Source: CAYONP01 sp964405335
GTDB lineage: Bacteria > Armatimonadota > UBA10988
Reading direction: 5' to 3'
NCBI GenBank assembly: GCA_964405335.1
Contig: CAYONP010000021.1
Location: 1 to 64,000, forward strand
Length of the DNA: 64,000 nucleotides
Part shown: piece by piece, positions 43,460 to 51,828 of the stretch
Position numbering within the stretch: the first letter of the stretch is position 1
Layout of the letters: each line of letters begins with the position of its first letter
Program-made: the position numbers and the translations under genes
Notes under the pieces: generated by a model
Seen by the model: only the letters and a program-made list of their open reading frames with translations
Database searches by the model: none
What the model was told of the DNA's origin: nothing

Positions 43460-46033
43460 CTAGCTCCTTCGCCGGCTGGGGCCGAACAGCACGGCGTTCA
43501 GCCACAGCCGGTCAAGCATCGGCCAACTGGCCCGGAAGGTCGGCGCACTGGCGAAGCAGATCACCTGTCCCGCGCCGTGATGCTCCTGCCACAGCCACGC
43601 CGAGCCGGGCAGCGCGGCCTCCATCGACTCGGGCACCAGCCCGCTGGCGACCAGCTCGTGCGGCGGCGCGAATCGGGCGATCACATGCCCGGCAATCGTC
43701 GGCGTGAAGACGCGATCGCCCGAGAACGGCACCCGTAGCCGCGGCCCACAGCCGTAGGTCAGGTAGCTGTACGGATCGAGCTCGACCCAGGCGGTGAAGC
43801 CGGGCATGTGCATCGGCCGGTGCTCGGCCGGGATCGGCGGCGGTTTCTCCTCCGGCGCTTTCGGCTCCTCGCCGGCGCGGCGCAGGTCGCGCAGCAGGCC
43901 GGCGGTGGTGAAGCGCTCCTCCTGCTCGGCCAGATAGGCGCTGGCCGTGCCGCCGAGGGCGATCAGCGTGCCACCCGCCCGGACCCAGGCGACGAGCAGC
44001 TCGGCCTCCTTGCCGAAGACCTTCTCCCAGCCGCCGGCGTCGGGCATCAGCAGCACGTTGTAGTCGCTGAGCAGCTTGGCCGACAATCCGGCGCAGTCGA
44101 GCGGCACATAGGTCAGGCGGTAGACCTGCTCGAGCAGATAGGCCGCCCAGCCGGCGGCGAGCGAGCTGACCGGCGGGCGGGTGAGCAGCGCGAGCTTCGG
44201 CGGCAGCACCGAGTCGACTTCGTACGAGCCGACGTTGATCCCCGCCTCGGCCCAGGCGGTGCCGATCGGCACGGCCTCGGCGCCGGCCTCGGCGGCCAGG
44301 TCGGGTAGCCGCGCGGCCAGCTCGGGCGCATGGTCGCGCGCGCGGACGATGACCGTGCCGCGGCCATAGCTCCGGCCGCCGATGGTCATGTCGCGGCCGG
44401 CCACCCGCGGCTTCCAGCCGCCTTCGGCAAAGAGCCGGCAGAGCGCCCGGTAGGTCGCCCGCTCGCCGGCCGGCAGCAGCCAGGCCATGGTGCTCTCGGG
44501 CGCCGGCACAGCCGGCTCGGCGGGCAGCGGTTCCGGCTCGCCACCCGACCAGAAGGCTTCCAGCCCGTGCCGGTTCGGCATCGACCAGGCGGTGATGTCG
44601 TAGAGCTGCGAACCGGCCCGCCAGCGCCAGCGCTCGCGCTCCTCGGCGATGTACCAGTCGGGCAGCGGTGAGTGCGCATCGCACAGCGCCCGGACCAGCC
44701 GGCCCGCCGGCTGCGCGGTCGGGATGACCAGCGAGCCGGCGGCAAACCGCCGCCGCGCCGGGGCACCGCCGGTGTGCGGCGTCACCTCGGCCTCGAACGG
44801 CGTGTCGGATAGGCCGCAGCGCACGCCCTGGCCGCGCAGCATCTCGGCCATGTCGCGCGCGTCGCCGGTGCGGCCGGCGGCGTCGACCAGCAGGAACTGC
44901 TGCCCGCCCTGTCGCCCCAGCGCCACGGTGTCGGCATGGAACCGGCGGTAGTGCCGCAGCAGCTCGAGCCGGTTCTCGACCGCGCACCGGCAGGTCGTGT
45001 AAGCGGCGACGAAATGGTGCGCCAGCGCCTCGCCGAGGGTCAGGATGGTCTCGTCCGGCCGCCGCACGGCGGTGGTGCGGGGCGAGGCCTGCTCATAGGT
45101 CATGCCAATCGCGCCGTGATAGAGCGGCCAGGCCTCGCCGTAGCCGGGGTAGTAGCTGTCGAAGGTCTCCTTGACGAAGTAGTCCCACCCGCGGGCGTCG
45201 AAGGCGCCGGCGTTGGCCCGGCCGAAGACCTCCCACCAATCCTGGATCGAGGGCGGCACGTTGACCTCGATGGGATCGGCCGGCGGGGCGAAATAGTAGC
45301 TCTGCGCACTGCCCATCTCGTGCAGGTCGGCCACCACCTGCGGCCGCCAGGCGAGGAAGCTGGTCACCCGGGCCCGCGTCTCCGGGTGGGTCAGCAGGCA
45401 CCAGTCGCGGTTAAGGTCGAACCCGTAGTGGCTGCCCCGCCCGCCCGGCCAGGGCGGCGAGTGCTCGGCGCTGTTGGCATCGGGATTCGCCACCACGCCG
45501 TGCAGGCTGTAGTAGCTGTTGACCGAGCGATCCCGGCCGTCGGGGTTCTGCAGCGGATCGATCACCACCACCGACTCGCGCCGGATCTGCTCGGTCACCT
45601 CGTCGCGCGCGGCCAGCAGGTGATAGGCCAGCGCCAGGGTCGCCTCGGCCGAGCTATGCTCGCCGCCATGCACATTGGCGATGATCCAGGTCACCACCGG
45701 CAGCTCGTCGAGCACCGGCAGCGGCTCGCCCGGCTCGGAGAGCTGCCGCAGCGACTCGCGGATCGCCCCCAGCCGGGCCAGGTTGTCGGGCGACGAGACG
45801 ACCAACTGGACCAGCTCGCGTCCCTCGACGCTGCGACCGTAGACCTGCAGCTCGGCGCAGTCGCAGGCCGCCGCCAGCGTGCGGAAGTAGTGCACCTGGT
45901 CGGCGTGGCGGGTCAGCCGCGTACCGAGCGCGTGGCCGAGCACCGACTCGGGCGTCGGCACGGCCGGGTCGTAGCGCGCTTCATTCCCCAGGTCGAGCAG
46001 CCCGGCAAAGTCGAGCGGCAGTGGATCGATCAT
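43460..46033 (-). CDS. M14-family zinc carboxypeptidase-like protein
   Basis: The 857-residue protein has an M14 peptidase domain in residues 45-360. Zinc ligands are His122 and Glu125 in VHGGEHSSAE and His238 in VADLHEMG; the catalytic Glu314 is in MTYEQASP, with LNRDW as the usual substrate-binding segment. The later part (about 640-850) resembles a class I glutamine amidotransferase-like fold (VLLMPDAGGWE, AWVRAGGTLIALGG). There is no signal peptide at the chosen start, so location is uncertain; the nearest relatives by layout are usually exported. It removes C-terminal residues or cleaves cell-wall-like peptides; the substrate is not evident. Confidence 0.88.
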   Translation of the reverse strand: MIDPLPLDFAGLLDLGNEARYDPAVPTPESVLGHALGTRLTRHADQVHYFRTLAAACDCAELQVYGRSVEGRELVQLVVSSPDNLARLGAIRESLRQLSEPGEPLPVLDELPVVTWIIANVHGGEHSSAEATLALAYHLLAARDEVTEQIRRESVVVIDPLQNPDGRDRSVNSYYSLHGVVANPDANSAEHSPPWPGGRGSHYGFDLNRDWCLLTHPETRARVTSFLAWRPQVVADLHEMGSAQSYYFAPPADPIEVNVPPSIQDWWEVFGRANAGAFDARGWDYFVKETFDSYYPGYGEAWPLYHGAIGMTYEQASPRTTAVRRPDETILTLGEALAHHFVAAYTTCRCAVENRLELLRHYRRFHADTVALGRQGGQQFLLVDAAGRTGDARDMAEMLRGQGVRCGLSDTPFEAEVTPHTGGAPARRRFAAGSLVIPTAQPAGRLVRALCDAHSPLPDWYIAEERERWRWRAGSQLYDITAWSMPNRHGLEAFWSGGEPEPLPAEPAVPAPESTMAWLLPAGERATYRALCRLFAEGGWKPRVAGRDMTIGGRSYGRGTVIVRARDHAPELAARLPDLAAEAGAEAVPIGTAWAEAGINVGSYEVDSVLPPKLALLTRPPVSSLAAGWAAYLLEQVYRLTYVPLDCAGLSAKLLSDYNVLLMPDAGGWEKVFGKEAELLVAWVRAGGTLIALGGTASAYLAEQEERFTTAGLLRDLRRAGEEPKAPEEKPPPIPAEHRPMHMPGFTAWVELDPYSYLTYGCGPRLRVPFSGDRVFTPTIAGHVIARFAPPHELVASGLVPESMEAALPGSAWLWQEHHGAGQVICFASAPTFRASWPMLDRLWLNAVLFGPSRRRS

Positions 46034-46043
46034 GATGTCCCGC

Positions 46044-46919
46044 CTATCGCAGCCGTACGCGCACCAGCCGCCCGCCCGCGACCACGGCGACCGCGACCCG
46101 GCCGTGCGCCACCAGGTCGAGCACCCCGCCGGGCAGCGTCACCTGGGCGACCGTCTCGCCCGAGGTGTCGAGCTGCACCAGCCGCCCATCGCCCGTGCCG
46201 ACGACCACCGCGCCGTCAGTCGCCGCCAGGGCGGTGACCTCGAGGCCCGTCACCTGCCACCGCTCGGCCCCATGCCGCCAGCAGACCAGCGCGCCGTCGG
46301 TCAGCGCGGCGAGCAGGTCGGGCTCGGCCGCCGCCAGGCGGCGCGCCGAGAGCGGCAGCCGCTCGACCACCGCTCCGTGCGCATCGATGCGCAGCACGGC
46401 GTCATCGCCCGCCACCATCATGCCGCCGGCGACCGGGGCACTGTGCCGGACCTCGCCGTCGAGATCGAGCCGCCAGCGCAGCCCGCCGTAACGGTCGACT
46501 GCTCGGAGCGACAGCGGTCCGGTCAGCAGCGCCTCGGGCTTGCCGTCACCGAACAAGTCGGCACAGGCGACACGGATGGCCGACTCACCGTCCTGCCATA
46601 GTCGCAGCGCATCGTCGTCGAGCAGCACTGACGGCGGCCACATCCGTCCGACGACCACCTCGTCGCGCCCGTCGCCGTCGAGGTCACCGCTGGCCACGCC
46701 CGTTATGTCGCCGCCGACCTGCTTGCCCCAGATGGCCCGGCCGTCGGTTCCGACGCAGATCACCCAGCCCTCGGTGCTGCCGCAGAAGATGGGCCGGTCG
46801 CCGTCGCTGGCAGCCAGACAGGTCAGGCTCAGCACCTCTCCCGCCCGCTCCGGCGGCGCGTAGCGCTCGCTCCAGACCAGCTCGAGCGGCGCGACGAGCA
46901 GCAGGCAGACGGACAACAC
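46044..46919 (-). CDS. Exported beta-propeller (PQQ/FG-GAP-like) protein
   Basis: The 291-residue protein has a short signal peptide (MLSVCLLLVAPLELVWS) and blades with the repeating pattern of PQQ/FG-GAP propellers: FCGSTEGWVICVGTDGRAIWGKQ, ASGDLDGDGRDEVVVG, ADLFGDGKPEALLTG, and VVVGTGDGRLVQLDTSGE. The DLDGDGRDE motif is a calcium-binding-type loop. About six or seven blades fit. No enzyme residues are evident. It heads the minus-strand run with the M14 peptidase and is divergent from prmA. Confidence 0.8.
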   Translation of the reverse strand: MLSVCLLLVAPLELVWSERYAPPERAGEVLSLTCLAASDGDRPIFCGSTEGWVICVGTDGRAIWGKQVGGDITGVASGDLDGDGRDEVVVGRMWPPSVLLDDDALRLWQDGESAIRVACADLFGDGKPEALLTGPLSLRAVDRYGGLRWRLDLDGEVRHSAPVAGGMMVAGDDAVLRIDAHGAVVERLPLSARRLAAAEPDLLAALTDGALVCWRHGAERWQVTGLEVTALAATDGAVVVGTGDGRLVQLDTSGETVAQVTLPGGVLDLVAHGRVAVAVVAGGRLVRVRLR

Positions 46920-47011
46920 CGACCTCTCCGCCGGGCGGTACGCCGCCGAGGCGGGCCGCCCTCCCGTGGCGCCGCGGCGCCCGATTGGCTAGACTGACGC
47001 GGAGGCCGCCG

Positions 47012-47935
47012 GTGACCGACCGCCACTGGATTGAGTTGACCGCCCAGCTCGCCGCCGGCGACGTGGAACAAGCCCTCGCCCGCCTGGCCGCCGCCGGATT
47101 CGAGCAGTGCTGGCTGACCCACCCGCTGGTCAACCGGCGTGGCGACGACGGCTGGGACACCCGGCCGGGCGACGTGTCGGTGCTCCACCTGACCCTCGAC
47201 CCGGCCGGCGCCGCGGCCGGCCTGGCCGCCGTGCGTGCCGCGCTGGCCGGCCTGACCGACGACGTGCAGGTCGGCGAGCTGCGAGCCGAGGAGTGGCTGC
47301 GCACCTGGCGTGACGGCCGCCGCGTGGTGCCCCTGCGTGACGGCTGGAGTATCGCTCCGCCGTGGCTGGCGGCCGACGCGCCGGATCAACAGCGGGTGAT
47401 CGTGATCGACCCCGGCCTCGCGTTCGGTGCCGGCGACCACCCGACGACGCGCGACTCGGCGGTCGTGCTGCTCGAACTGCTGCGGCCCGGCGACCGGGTG
47501 CTCGACCTCGGCGCGGGCAGCGGCGTGCTCAGCATTCTGGCCGTGCGCGCCGGCGCGGCGACGGCGACGGCGGTCGAGTCGGACGAGCTGGCCGCCGGCG
47601 AGATCGACCGCAACACGACGCTCAACCAGGTCGACCAGGTCGAGGTGATTGCCGGCGATGCGCTGACGGTCGAGCTGGCCGGACCGTACGATCTGCTGCT
47701 CTGCAACATCGGCGCGCGACTGGCGCAGGCGCTGGCGCCGCGGCTCGAGTCGCTGGCGGCGCCGGGCGCGCGGGTAGTGCTCTCGGGCCTGACCGAGTGG
47801 ACCAGTGCCACAGTGGCCGCGGCCTACGCCGGATTGGGCTGGCGTTGCGCGCGGCGGGTACAGCGTGGTTCGGAGTGGGTCACGCTGGGTCTCGTTCGCC
47901 GGAATCACGGATCGGCTCGCAGAGCGGCGCGGTGA
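47012..47935 (+). CDS. prmA: Ribosomal protein L11 methyltransferase
   Basis: The 307-residue protein is a SAM-dependent methyltransferase of the PrmA type. Key parts are EEWLRTWRDGRRVVPL, IDPGLAFGAGDHPTTRDS, the SAM loop VLDLGAGSGVLSILAVRAGA, and the substrate motif LLLCNIGARL (usually NI-N/A). PrmA trimethylates ribosomal protein L11. The start is GTG 47012 with GGAGG 7 bases upstream; the TTG nine codons earlier lacks this. Its closest neighbour downstream is the sigH-like gene with its own promoter. Confidence 0.9.
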   Translation: MTDRHWIELTAQLAAGDVEQALARLAAAGFEQCWLTHPLVNRRGDDGWDTRPGDVSVLHLTLDPAGAAAGLAAVRAALAGLTDDVQVGELRAEEWLRTWRDGRRVVPLRDGWSIAPPWLAADAPDQQRVIVIDPGLAFGAGDHPTTRDSAVVLLELLRPGDRVLDLGAGSGVLSILAVRAGAATATAVESDELAAGEIDRNTTLNQVDQVEVIAGDALTVELAGPYDLLLCNIGARLAQALAPRLESLAAPGARVVLSGLTEWTSATVAAAYAGLGWRCARRVQRGSEWVTLGLVRRNHGSARRAAR

Positions 47936-47986
47936 CGGTTGCGGCGCAGAGCTGTAACCGTTTTGAGAATCGATCGCAATCATGCC

Positions 47987-48016
47987 TTGACATGCCCGTC
48001 TCGGATTTGGTATGGT
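47987..48016 (+). promoter_or_regulatory. Sigma-70/SigA-type promoter before the sigH-like gene
   Basis: TTGACA (47987-47992) is followed after 18 bases by TATGGT (48011-48016). Five of six bases would match the vegetative -35 and -10 closely (perfect -35; TATGGT against TATAAT has four matches). Transcription would begin near 48023, giving a leader of about 120 bases to the ATG at 48142. The region is AT-richer than its surroundings. Confidence 0.7.
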
Positions 48017-48141
48017 CGCCCTGGTGCTGGTGCGGCGTGGTGGCCGCTAGCAGATCGAGCCTCCGATTCGCCTCGCCGGTACCGCTTCGGCCAGTAGTTG
48101 GCCGGGCGGATAGCCTCTCGCTCAGTGCAGGAGAGTCGGAG

Positions 48142-48798
48142 ATGATGGAAGTCGTTCGTTCCTCCGTCCATGAGTACACCGGCCAACTGCACGAACTGGA
48201 CGACATCTGTCTCGTTCGTCGCGCGCAGGACGGCGATCGCGACGGCGAACGCTGCCTGCTCGACCGCTACAAGGGCCTCGTCCGGAGCACCGTCCAGAAG
48301 TACTTCCTCGTCGGTGCCGAGCGCGACGACCTGCTCCAAGTCGGCATGATCGGCCTCTGGCAAGCCATCACCGACTTCCGTGAAGACCGCAACAACAGTT
48401 TCAAATCGTTCGCTCACATTTGTATCAAACGGCAGATCATCACTGCCGTGAAGGCCGCCACGCGGCAGAAGCAGTTGCCGCTCAACACCTCGCTCTCGCT
48501 CGACACGCCGCTCAACCGCGACAGTCCTGAGCACACGCTCGGCGATGTGCTGCCGTGCGAGGGGACCGACGACCCGGCCGACCATATCATCTTCCACGAG
48601 ACCAAGCGGGTGCTCGAGCAGCGGCTGCACACCTCGCTGTCCGACTTCGAGCGCAACGTGCTGATGGCCTACAAAGAGGGCCGCTCGTACCGCCAGATGG
48701 CCGACGAGCTGACCTGCACGGTGAAGTCGATCGACAACGCACTGAGCCGGGTCAAGCGCAAACTGGCCGCGCTGACCACCGAAATCTGGCACGCCTGA
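48142..48798 (+). CDS. sigH: RNA polymerase sigma factor of the SigH (Spo0H) type
   Basis: The 218-residue protein matches Bacillus SigH in length and along its whole course. Region 2 reads CLLDRYKGLVRSTVQKYFLVGAERDDLLQVGMIGL with ITDFREDRNNSFKSFAHICI and RQIITAVKAATRQKQLPLN, and region 4 reads LSDFERNVLMAYKEGRSY with VKSIDNALSRVKRKL. In Bacillus this factor controls transition-state and early sporulation genes. No sporulation gene is seen in this window, so here it more likely serves stationary-phase control. A GGAGAG ribosome site lies 7 bases before ATG 48142. It has its own sigma-A-type promoter. Confidence 0.93.
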   Translation: MMEVVRSSVHEYTGQLHELDDICLVRRAQDGDRDGERCLLDRYKGLVRSTVQKYFLVGAERDDLLQVGMIGLWQAITDFREDRNNSFKSFAHICIKRQIITAVKAATRQKQLPLNTSLSLDTPLNRDSPEHTLGDVLPCEGTDDPADHIIFHETKRVLEQRLHTSLSDFERNVLMAYKEGRSYRQMADELTCTVKSIDNALSRVKRKLAALTTEIWHA

Positions 48799-49116
48799 GC
48801 CTTAACGTCGTTCGCCTATCGTCACCTTCGGCGATGTGTGCCACTGTCGGCTTGCCCGCCAGTGTTGTCCAGCAGCTCGTAAGCGCCGGAGCCGCGCGCG
48901 GCCACCTCAACCATGCGCCGAAACGCCCGCGCGACCGGCCGCCCACGGTTGAAACCGTGGGCTACAAGCACCAAACCCGCCTGCAGGGCGGGTTTTGCAG
49001 GCCGGAGCCCTGCATTTCAATGCGGGGCGGCAATCGCCAGGTCGTGACGCAGGGCCAGGACACCTGCCCGCGAACCAAACACCCGCGCGCCGGAGTTTGC
49101 CTGCCGGAGACGGACC
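48799..49116. repeat. Intergenic region with several hairpin elements
   Basis: No gene is supported. From left to right there is a CACTG(T/G)CGG-family core (48842-48864, one mismatch in the stem, then TTGTCCAGCAG), a hairpin with arms CCCACGGTT/AACCGTGGG (about 48941-48960) followed by CTAC, and a hairpin AACCCGCC/GGCGGGTT near 48975-48996. The ArsM ribosome site (CCGGAGA) is at the right end. No ArsR-type operator is obvious. Confidence 0.7.
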
Positions 49117-49902
49117 ATGAGTGTTGATGCCGAGACTGCCAAGGCGGCGGTGCGCGAGACGTATGGCAAGGTCGCCCGCGGGGGCGGCTCGTGCTGCGGC
49201 GGCAGCGAGACGATCTCGCTGCAGTCGAGCGCGTTGGGCTACCGCGGCGCCGACGTCGCGGCCGTCGCCGAGGGTGCCGACCTCGGCCTGGGCTGCGGCG
49301 CGCCGCTCGAGTTTGCCGACCTGCAGCCGGGCGAGACGGTGCTCGACCTGGGCAGCGGGGCGGGGTTCGATGCCTTCATCGCCCGCCGCACCGTGGGCGA
49401 TGCCGGGCGAGTCTACGGCGTTGACATGACCCCCGACATGGTCGCGCGCGCACGGGCCAACGTCGCGCGATTGGGCTACGACAACGTCGAGTTCCGCCTC
49501 GGCGAGATCGAGCATCTGCCCATTGCCGACGGCTCGACCGACCTGGTGATCAGCAACTGCGTGCTCAACCTGGTGCCCGACAAGCCCGCCGCGTTCGCCG
49601 AGATTGCCCGCGTGCTCAAGCCCGGCGGGCGGTTCTGTATCTCCGACATCGTCGCCACCGCCGAGCTGCCCGAGGCGCTGCTCGCCTCGCTGGCCGCCTA
49701 TGCCGGCTGCATCTCGGGCGCGGTCCGTGAGGCCGACTACCTGGCCGGCCTGGCCGCCGCCGGGCTGCGCGAGATCGAGGTGGTCAAGCGGGTCGAGGCG
49801 CTCGAACTGCTGACCGGCGCGAGCTGCTGTGGTGACGAGTCGGAACTCGCCGCGCTGCGGCCGGGCATGGTCGCCTCGATCACCGCCCGCGGCCGGCGCT
49901 GA
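49117..49902 (+). CDS. arsM: Arsenite methyltransferase
   Basis: The 261-residue protein is a SAM-dependent As(III) methyltransferase. It has the N-terminal RETYGKVA-region with the Cys pair SCCGGS, the SAM motif VLDLGSGAGFDAFIA, VDMTPDMVARAR, DLVISNCVLNLVPDK with a catalytic Cys, and YAGCISGAV with the other. These Cys bind arsenite while methyl groups are added, giving volatile or exportable methylarsenicals. A further Cys pair lies near the C-terminus (ASCCGDE). Its 3' end overlaps the convergent gene by 23 bases. No arsR is next to it. Confidence 0.95.
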   Translation: MSVDAETAKAAVRETYGKVARGGGSCCGGSETISLQSSALGYRGADVAAVAEGADLGLGCGAPLEFADLQPGETVLDLGSGAGFDAFIARRTVGDAGRVYGVDMTPDMVARARANVARLGYDNVEFRLGEIEHLPIADGSTDLVISNCVLNLVPDKPAAFAEIARVLKPGGRFCISDIVATAELPEALLASLAAYAGCISGAVREADYLAGLAAAGLREIEVVKRVEALELLTGASCCGDESELAALRPGMVASITARGRR

Positions 49903-50725
49903 CCGGCCGCGCGGCCGAGTCGTCGGCCTGCGGCGACTGTTCGTAAGCGGCGGCCGGGATGCGGTACAGGTTGCGCTGCTCCGAGCTGACCAGCAGGTCG
50001 TAGCCGGCGAAGGCGATCGCCTCGGTCTGTTCCCGGAATGGCAGCGCAAGCCGCCGCGGCGCGCGCTGGAGCAGCGCCAGCGGGTCGCCGTCGCCGGCCC
50101 AGACGTGGACCGTGCGGTAGCCAACCAGGGCGATGCGCCGGCCGTCGCGCGAGATCGCCGCGCCGGTGACCTGGTCGGGCACGGTCAGGTCGAGCCGGCG
50201 GGTCAGCCGGTTGACCCGCCCCGGCCGCGGCGCCTCGACCGAGTAGACCCCGCACTCACGCCCGGCGCCGGTCTTCGAGACCAGATAGAGCGTCTCGCCG
50301 GCGACGAACAGCGCCTCGCAGTCGCGCGCCCGATCGGGGTAGCCCAGCTCGATTCGCTCGGCGTCGGCCTGGCCGGCGCCGGGTTCCGGCTCGGCGAGGC
50401 GATAGATGGTGACCGTCGGCCGCCAGGTCAGGTTATCGCCCACGTCGGCAATCCAGAGCTTGCCGTCGGCCGAGTCGAGCGACTCCCAATCGAGGTTGGT
50501 CGCGCCGGCGATGCGCACTTGGCCGCGCAGCGAGCCGTCGAGGCCGACGGCGTAGAGCGTCGCGGGGTTGCCCGAGTCGCACAGCGTCCAAAGCAGGTCG
50601 TCGCCGACGTTGCTGAGCGCCAGGCCCGACGATTCGCGGATCGGCGGATGCTCCATGCGGCCGAGGTGCGGCACCTCGGCAGGGGCGGCAGCGACCAGCA
50701 GGAGCATGAGGCTACGAAACGCCAT
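49880..50725 (-). CDS. Exported beta-propeller-like protein of unknown function
   Basis: The 281-residue protein has a signal peptide (MAFRSLMLLLVAAAPA) and repeated strand patterns (LALSNVGDDLLWTLCDSGNPATLYAVGLDG, DSADGKLWIADVGDN, and LVSSEQRNLYRIP) that suggest a six-bladed propeller like SMP-30/phytase-like proteins. No catalytic set is recognised. The longer upstream frame lies inside cdsA and is ignored. It starts 8 bases after the cdsA stop, so it is in an operon with it, and its 3' end overlaps arsM by 23 bases. Confidence 0.8.
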   Translation of the reverse strand: MAFRSLMLLLVAAAPAEVPHLGRMEHPPIRESSGLALSNVGDDLLWTLCDSGNPATLYAVGLDGSLRGQVRIAGATNLDWESLDSADGKLWIADVGDNLTWRPTVTIYRLAEPEPGAGQADAERIELGYPDRARDCEALFVAGETLYLVSKTGAGRECGVYSVEAPRPGRVNRLTRRLDLTVPDQVTGAAISRDGRRIALVGYRTVHVWAGDGDPLALLQRAPRRLALPFREQTEAIAFAGYDLLVSSEQRNLYRIPAAAYEQSPQADDSAARPVSAGRGR

Positions 50726-50733
50726 CGCCTGGC

Positions 50734-51594
50734 CTACCCCACCATCAACACAATCAGATACGCCACCGGCCCGTTGATCAGCAGGCTGTCGAAGCGGTCG
50801 AGCATCCCGCCGTGGCCTGGCAGCCAGCCGCCGAAGTCCTTCACCCCCAGCTCGCGCTTCATCGCCGATTTGCCCAGGTCGCCCAGCGGGCCGGCAATCC
50901 CCGCGGTCAGCCCGAAGCCCAGCCCGAGCGGCCACGATAGCCCGAGCGCCGCGCCGAGACCCAGGCCGACGGTCAGCCCGCCGAGCAGCCCGCCCGCCGC
51001 GCCCTCGGTGGTCTTGTTCGGGCTGGCCGGGCTGAGCGGCCGCCGCCCCCAACGCCGGCCGACGAAGTAGGCCGCGCTGTCGGACACCCAGGTGCAGAGC
51101 AGCAGGAGCAGGACGAGCCGCAGCCCGTACGGCGCGGGCCAGCCGCTCAGCGGCGCCAGCTCGCCGGGCGACGGCATGGCGCGCAGGCTGACCAGCAGGC
51201 TGAGCATGGCGCCGATCCAGAGCCCGGCAAAGACGGTCGCCCCCATGTCGCCGATGATCGGCAGGCCCGGCTCGCGGTGGAAGCGGACCACCTTGGTCAG
51301 CATCACACCGAAGACCAGGACAATGAGCAGCGCATAGAGCGAATCGACCTGCTGTTCGGGCGGGATAAGGCCCTCGGCGCGCAGATGAGCAAAGAGCACG
51401 AAGCCGACGGCGACCAGCGCGGCGAGCGGCTCGGTGACGCCGATGCCATGCCCCTTGGCCTTGTTGCGGAACTCATAGACGCCGATCACGGCCAGGCCGG
51501 CCAGCAGCATGGCGAAGGCCAGCCCGCCGAGCCAGACGACCGCCAGCACAAGGGGAATGCCGGCGGCGGCGACGGCGATGCGCTGGCGCAGCAT
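50734..51594 (-). CDS. cdsA: Phosphatidate cytidylyltransferase
   Basis: The 286-residue membrane protein makes CDP-diacylglycerol for phospholipid synthesis. It has about eight transmembrane helices and the CdsA signature near the C-terminus: SPNKTTEGAAGGLLGG, then GDLGKSAMKRELGVKDFGGWLPGHGGMLDRFDSLL, with the metal-binding Asp residues. The start at 51594 is chosen because CGGAGC lies 6-7 bases before it and the hydrophobic N-terminus begins there; the longer frame adds an unlikely leader. The gene is not beside uppS or frr, its frequent neighbours. Confidence 0.94.
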   Translation of the reverse strand: MLRQRIAVAAAGIPLVLAVVWLGGLAFAMLLAGLAVIGVYEFRNKAKGHGIGVTEPLAALVAVGFVLFAHLRAEGLIPPEQQVDSLYALLIVLVFGVMLTKVVRFHREPGLPIIGDMGATVFAGLWIGAMLSLLVSLRAMPSPGELAPLSGWPAPYGLRLVLLLLLCTWVSDSAAYFVGRRWGRRPLSPASPNKTTEGAAGGLLGGLTVGLGLGAALGLSWPLGLGFGLTAGIAGPLGDLGKSAMKRELGVKDFGGWLPGHGGMLDRFDSLLINGPVAYLIVLMVG

Positions 51595-51828
51595 GGGTTG
51601 CTCCGGCGGGGAGGTTCGCCGGGGGGTGGCGGCGACCCTGCCGCCCGTCTGGCGCGAGCTGCCATCTGCCACGCGTCGTGCCACTGGCGGCTTGCCCGCC
51701 AGTGCGTCACCTCGTATCAACGAAGCTTCGCTTGCGCACATCGCGGGCCAAGGCGCCAGGGGCGAGCTCTGCGGCCTGCCCCGTCGTCGCTGGTTAGCGA
51801 GGCGGGCAGGCTGCCTGCGCCGATGTGG
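51595..51828. repeat. Intergenic region with CACTGGCGG element, copy C
   Basis: A perfect hairpin CACTGGCGG-CTTGC-CCGCCAGTG lies at 51682-51704, related to the elements at 31457-31479 and 48842-48864. The rest, between the cdsA start and the stop of the sigma-partner gene, holds nothing I recognise. Confidence 0.8.

Noticed and set aside
47362..48141. Coding extension upstream of the sigH-like gene
   Set aside because: It overlaps prmA in another frame and crosses a clear TTGACA/TATGGT promoter.
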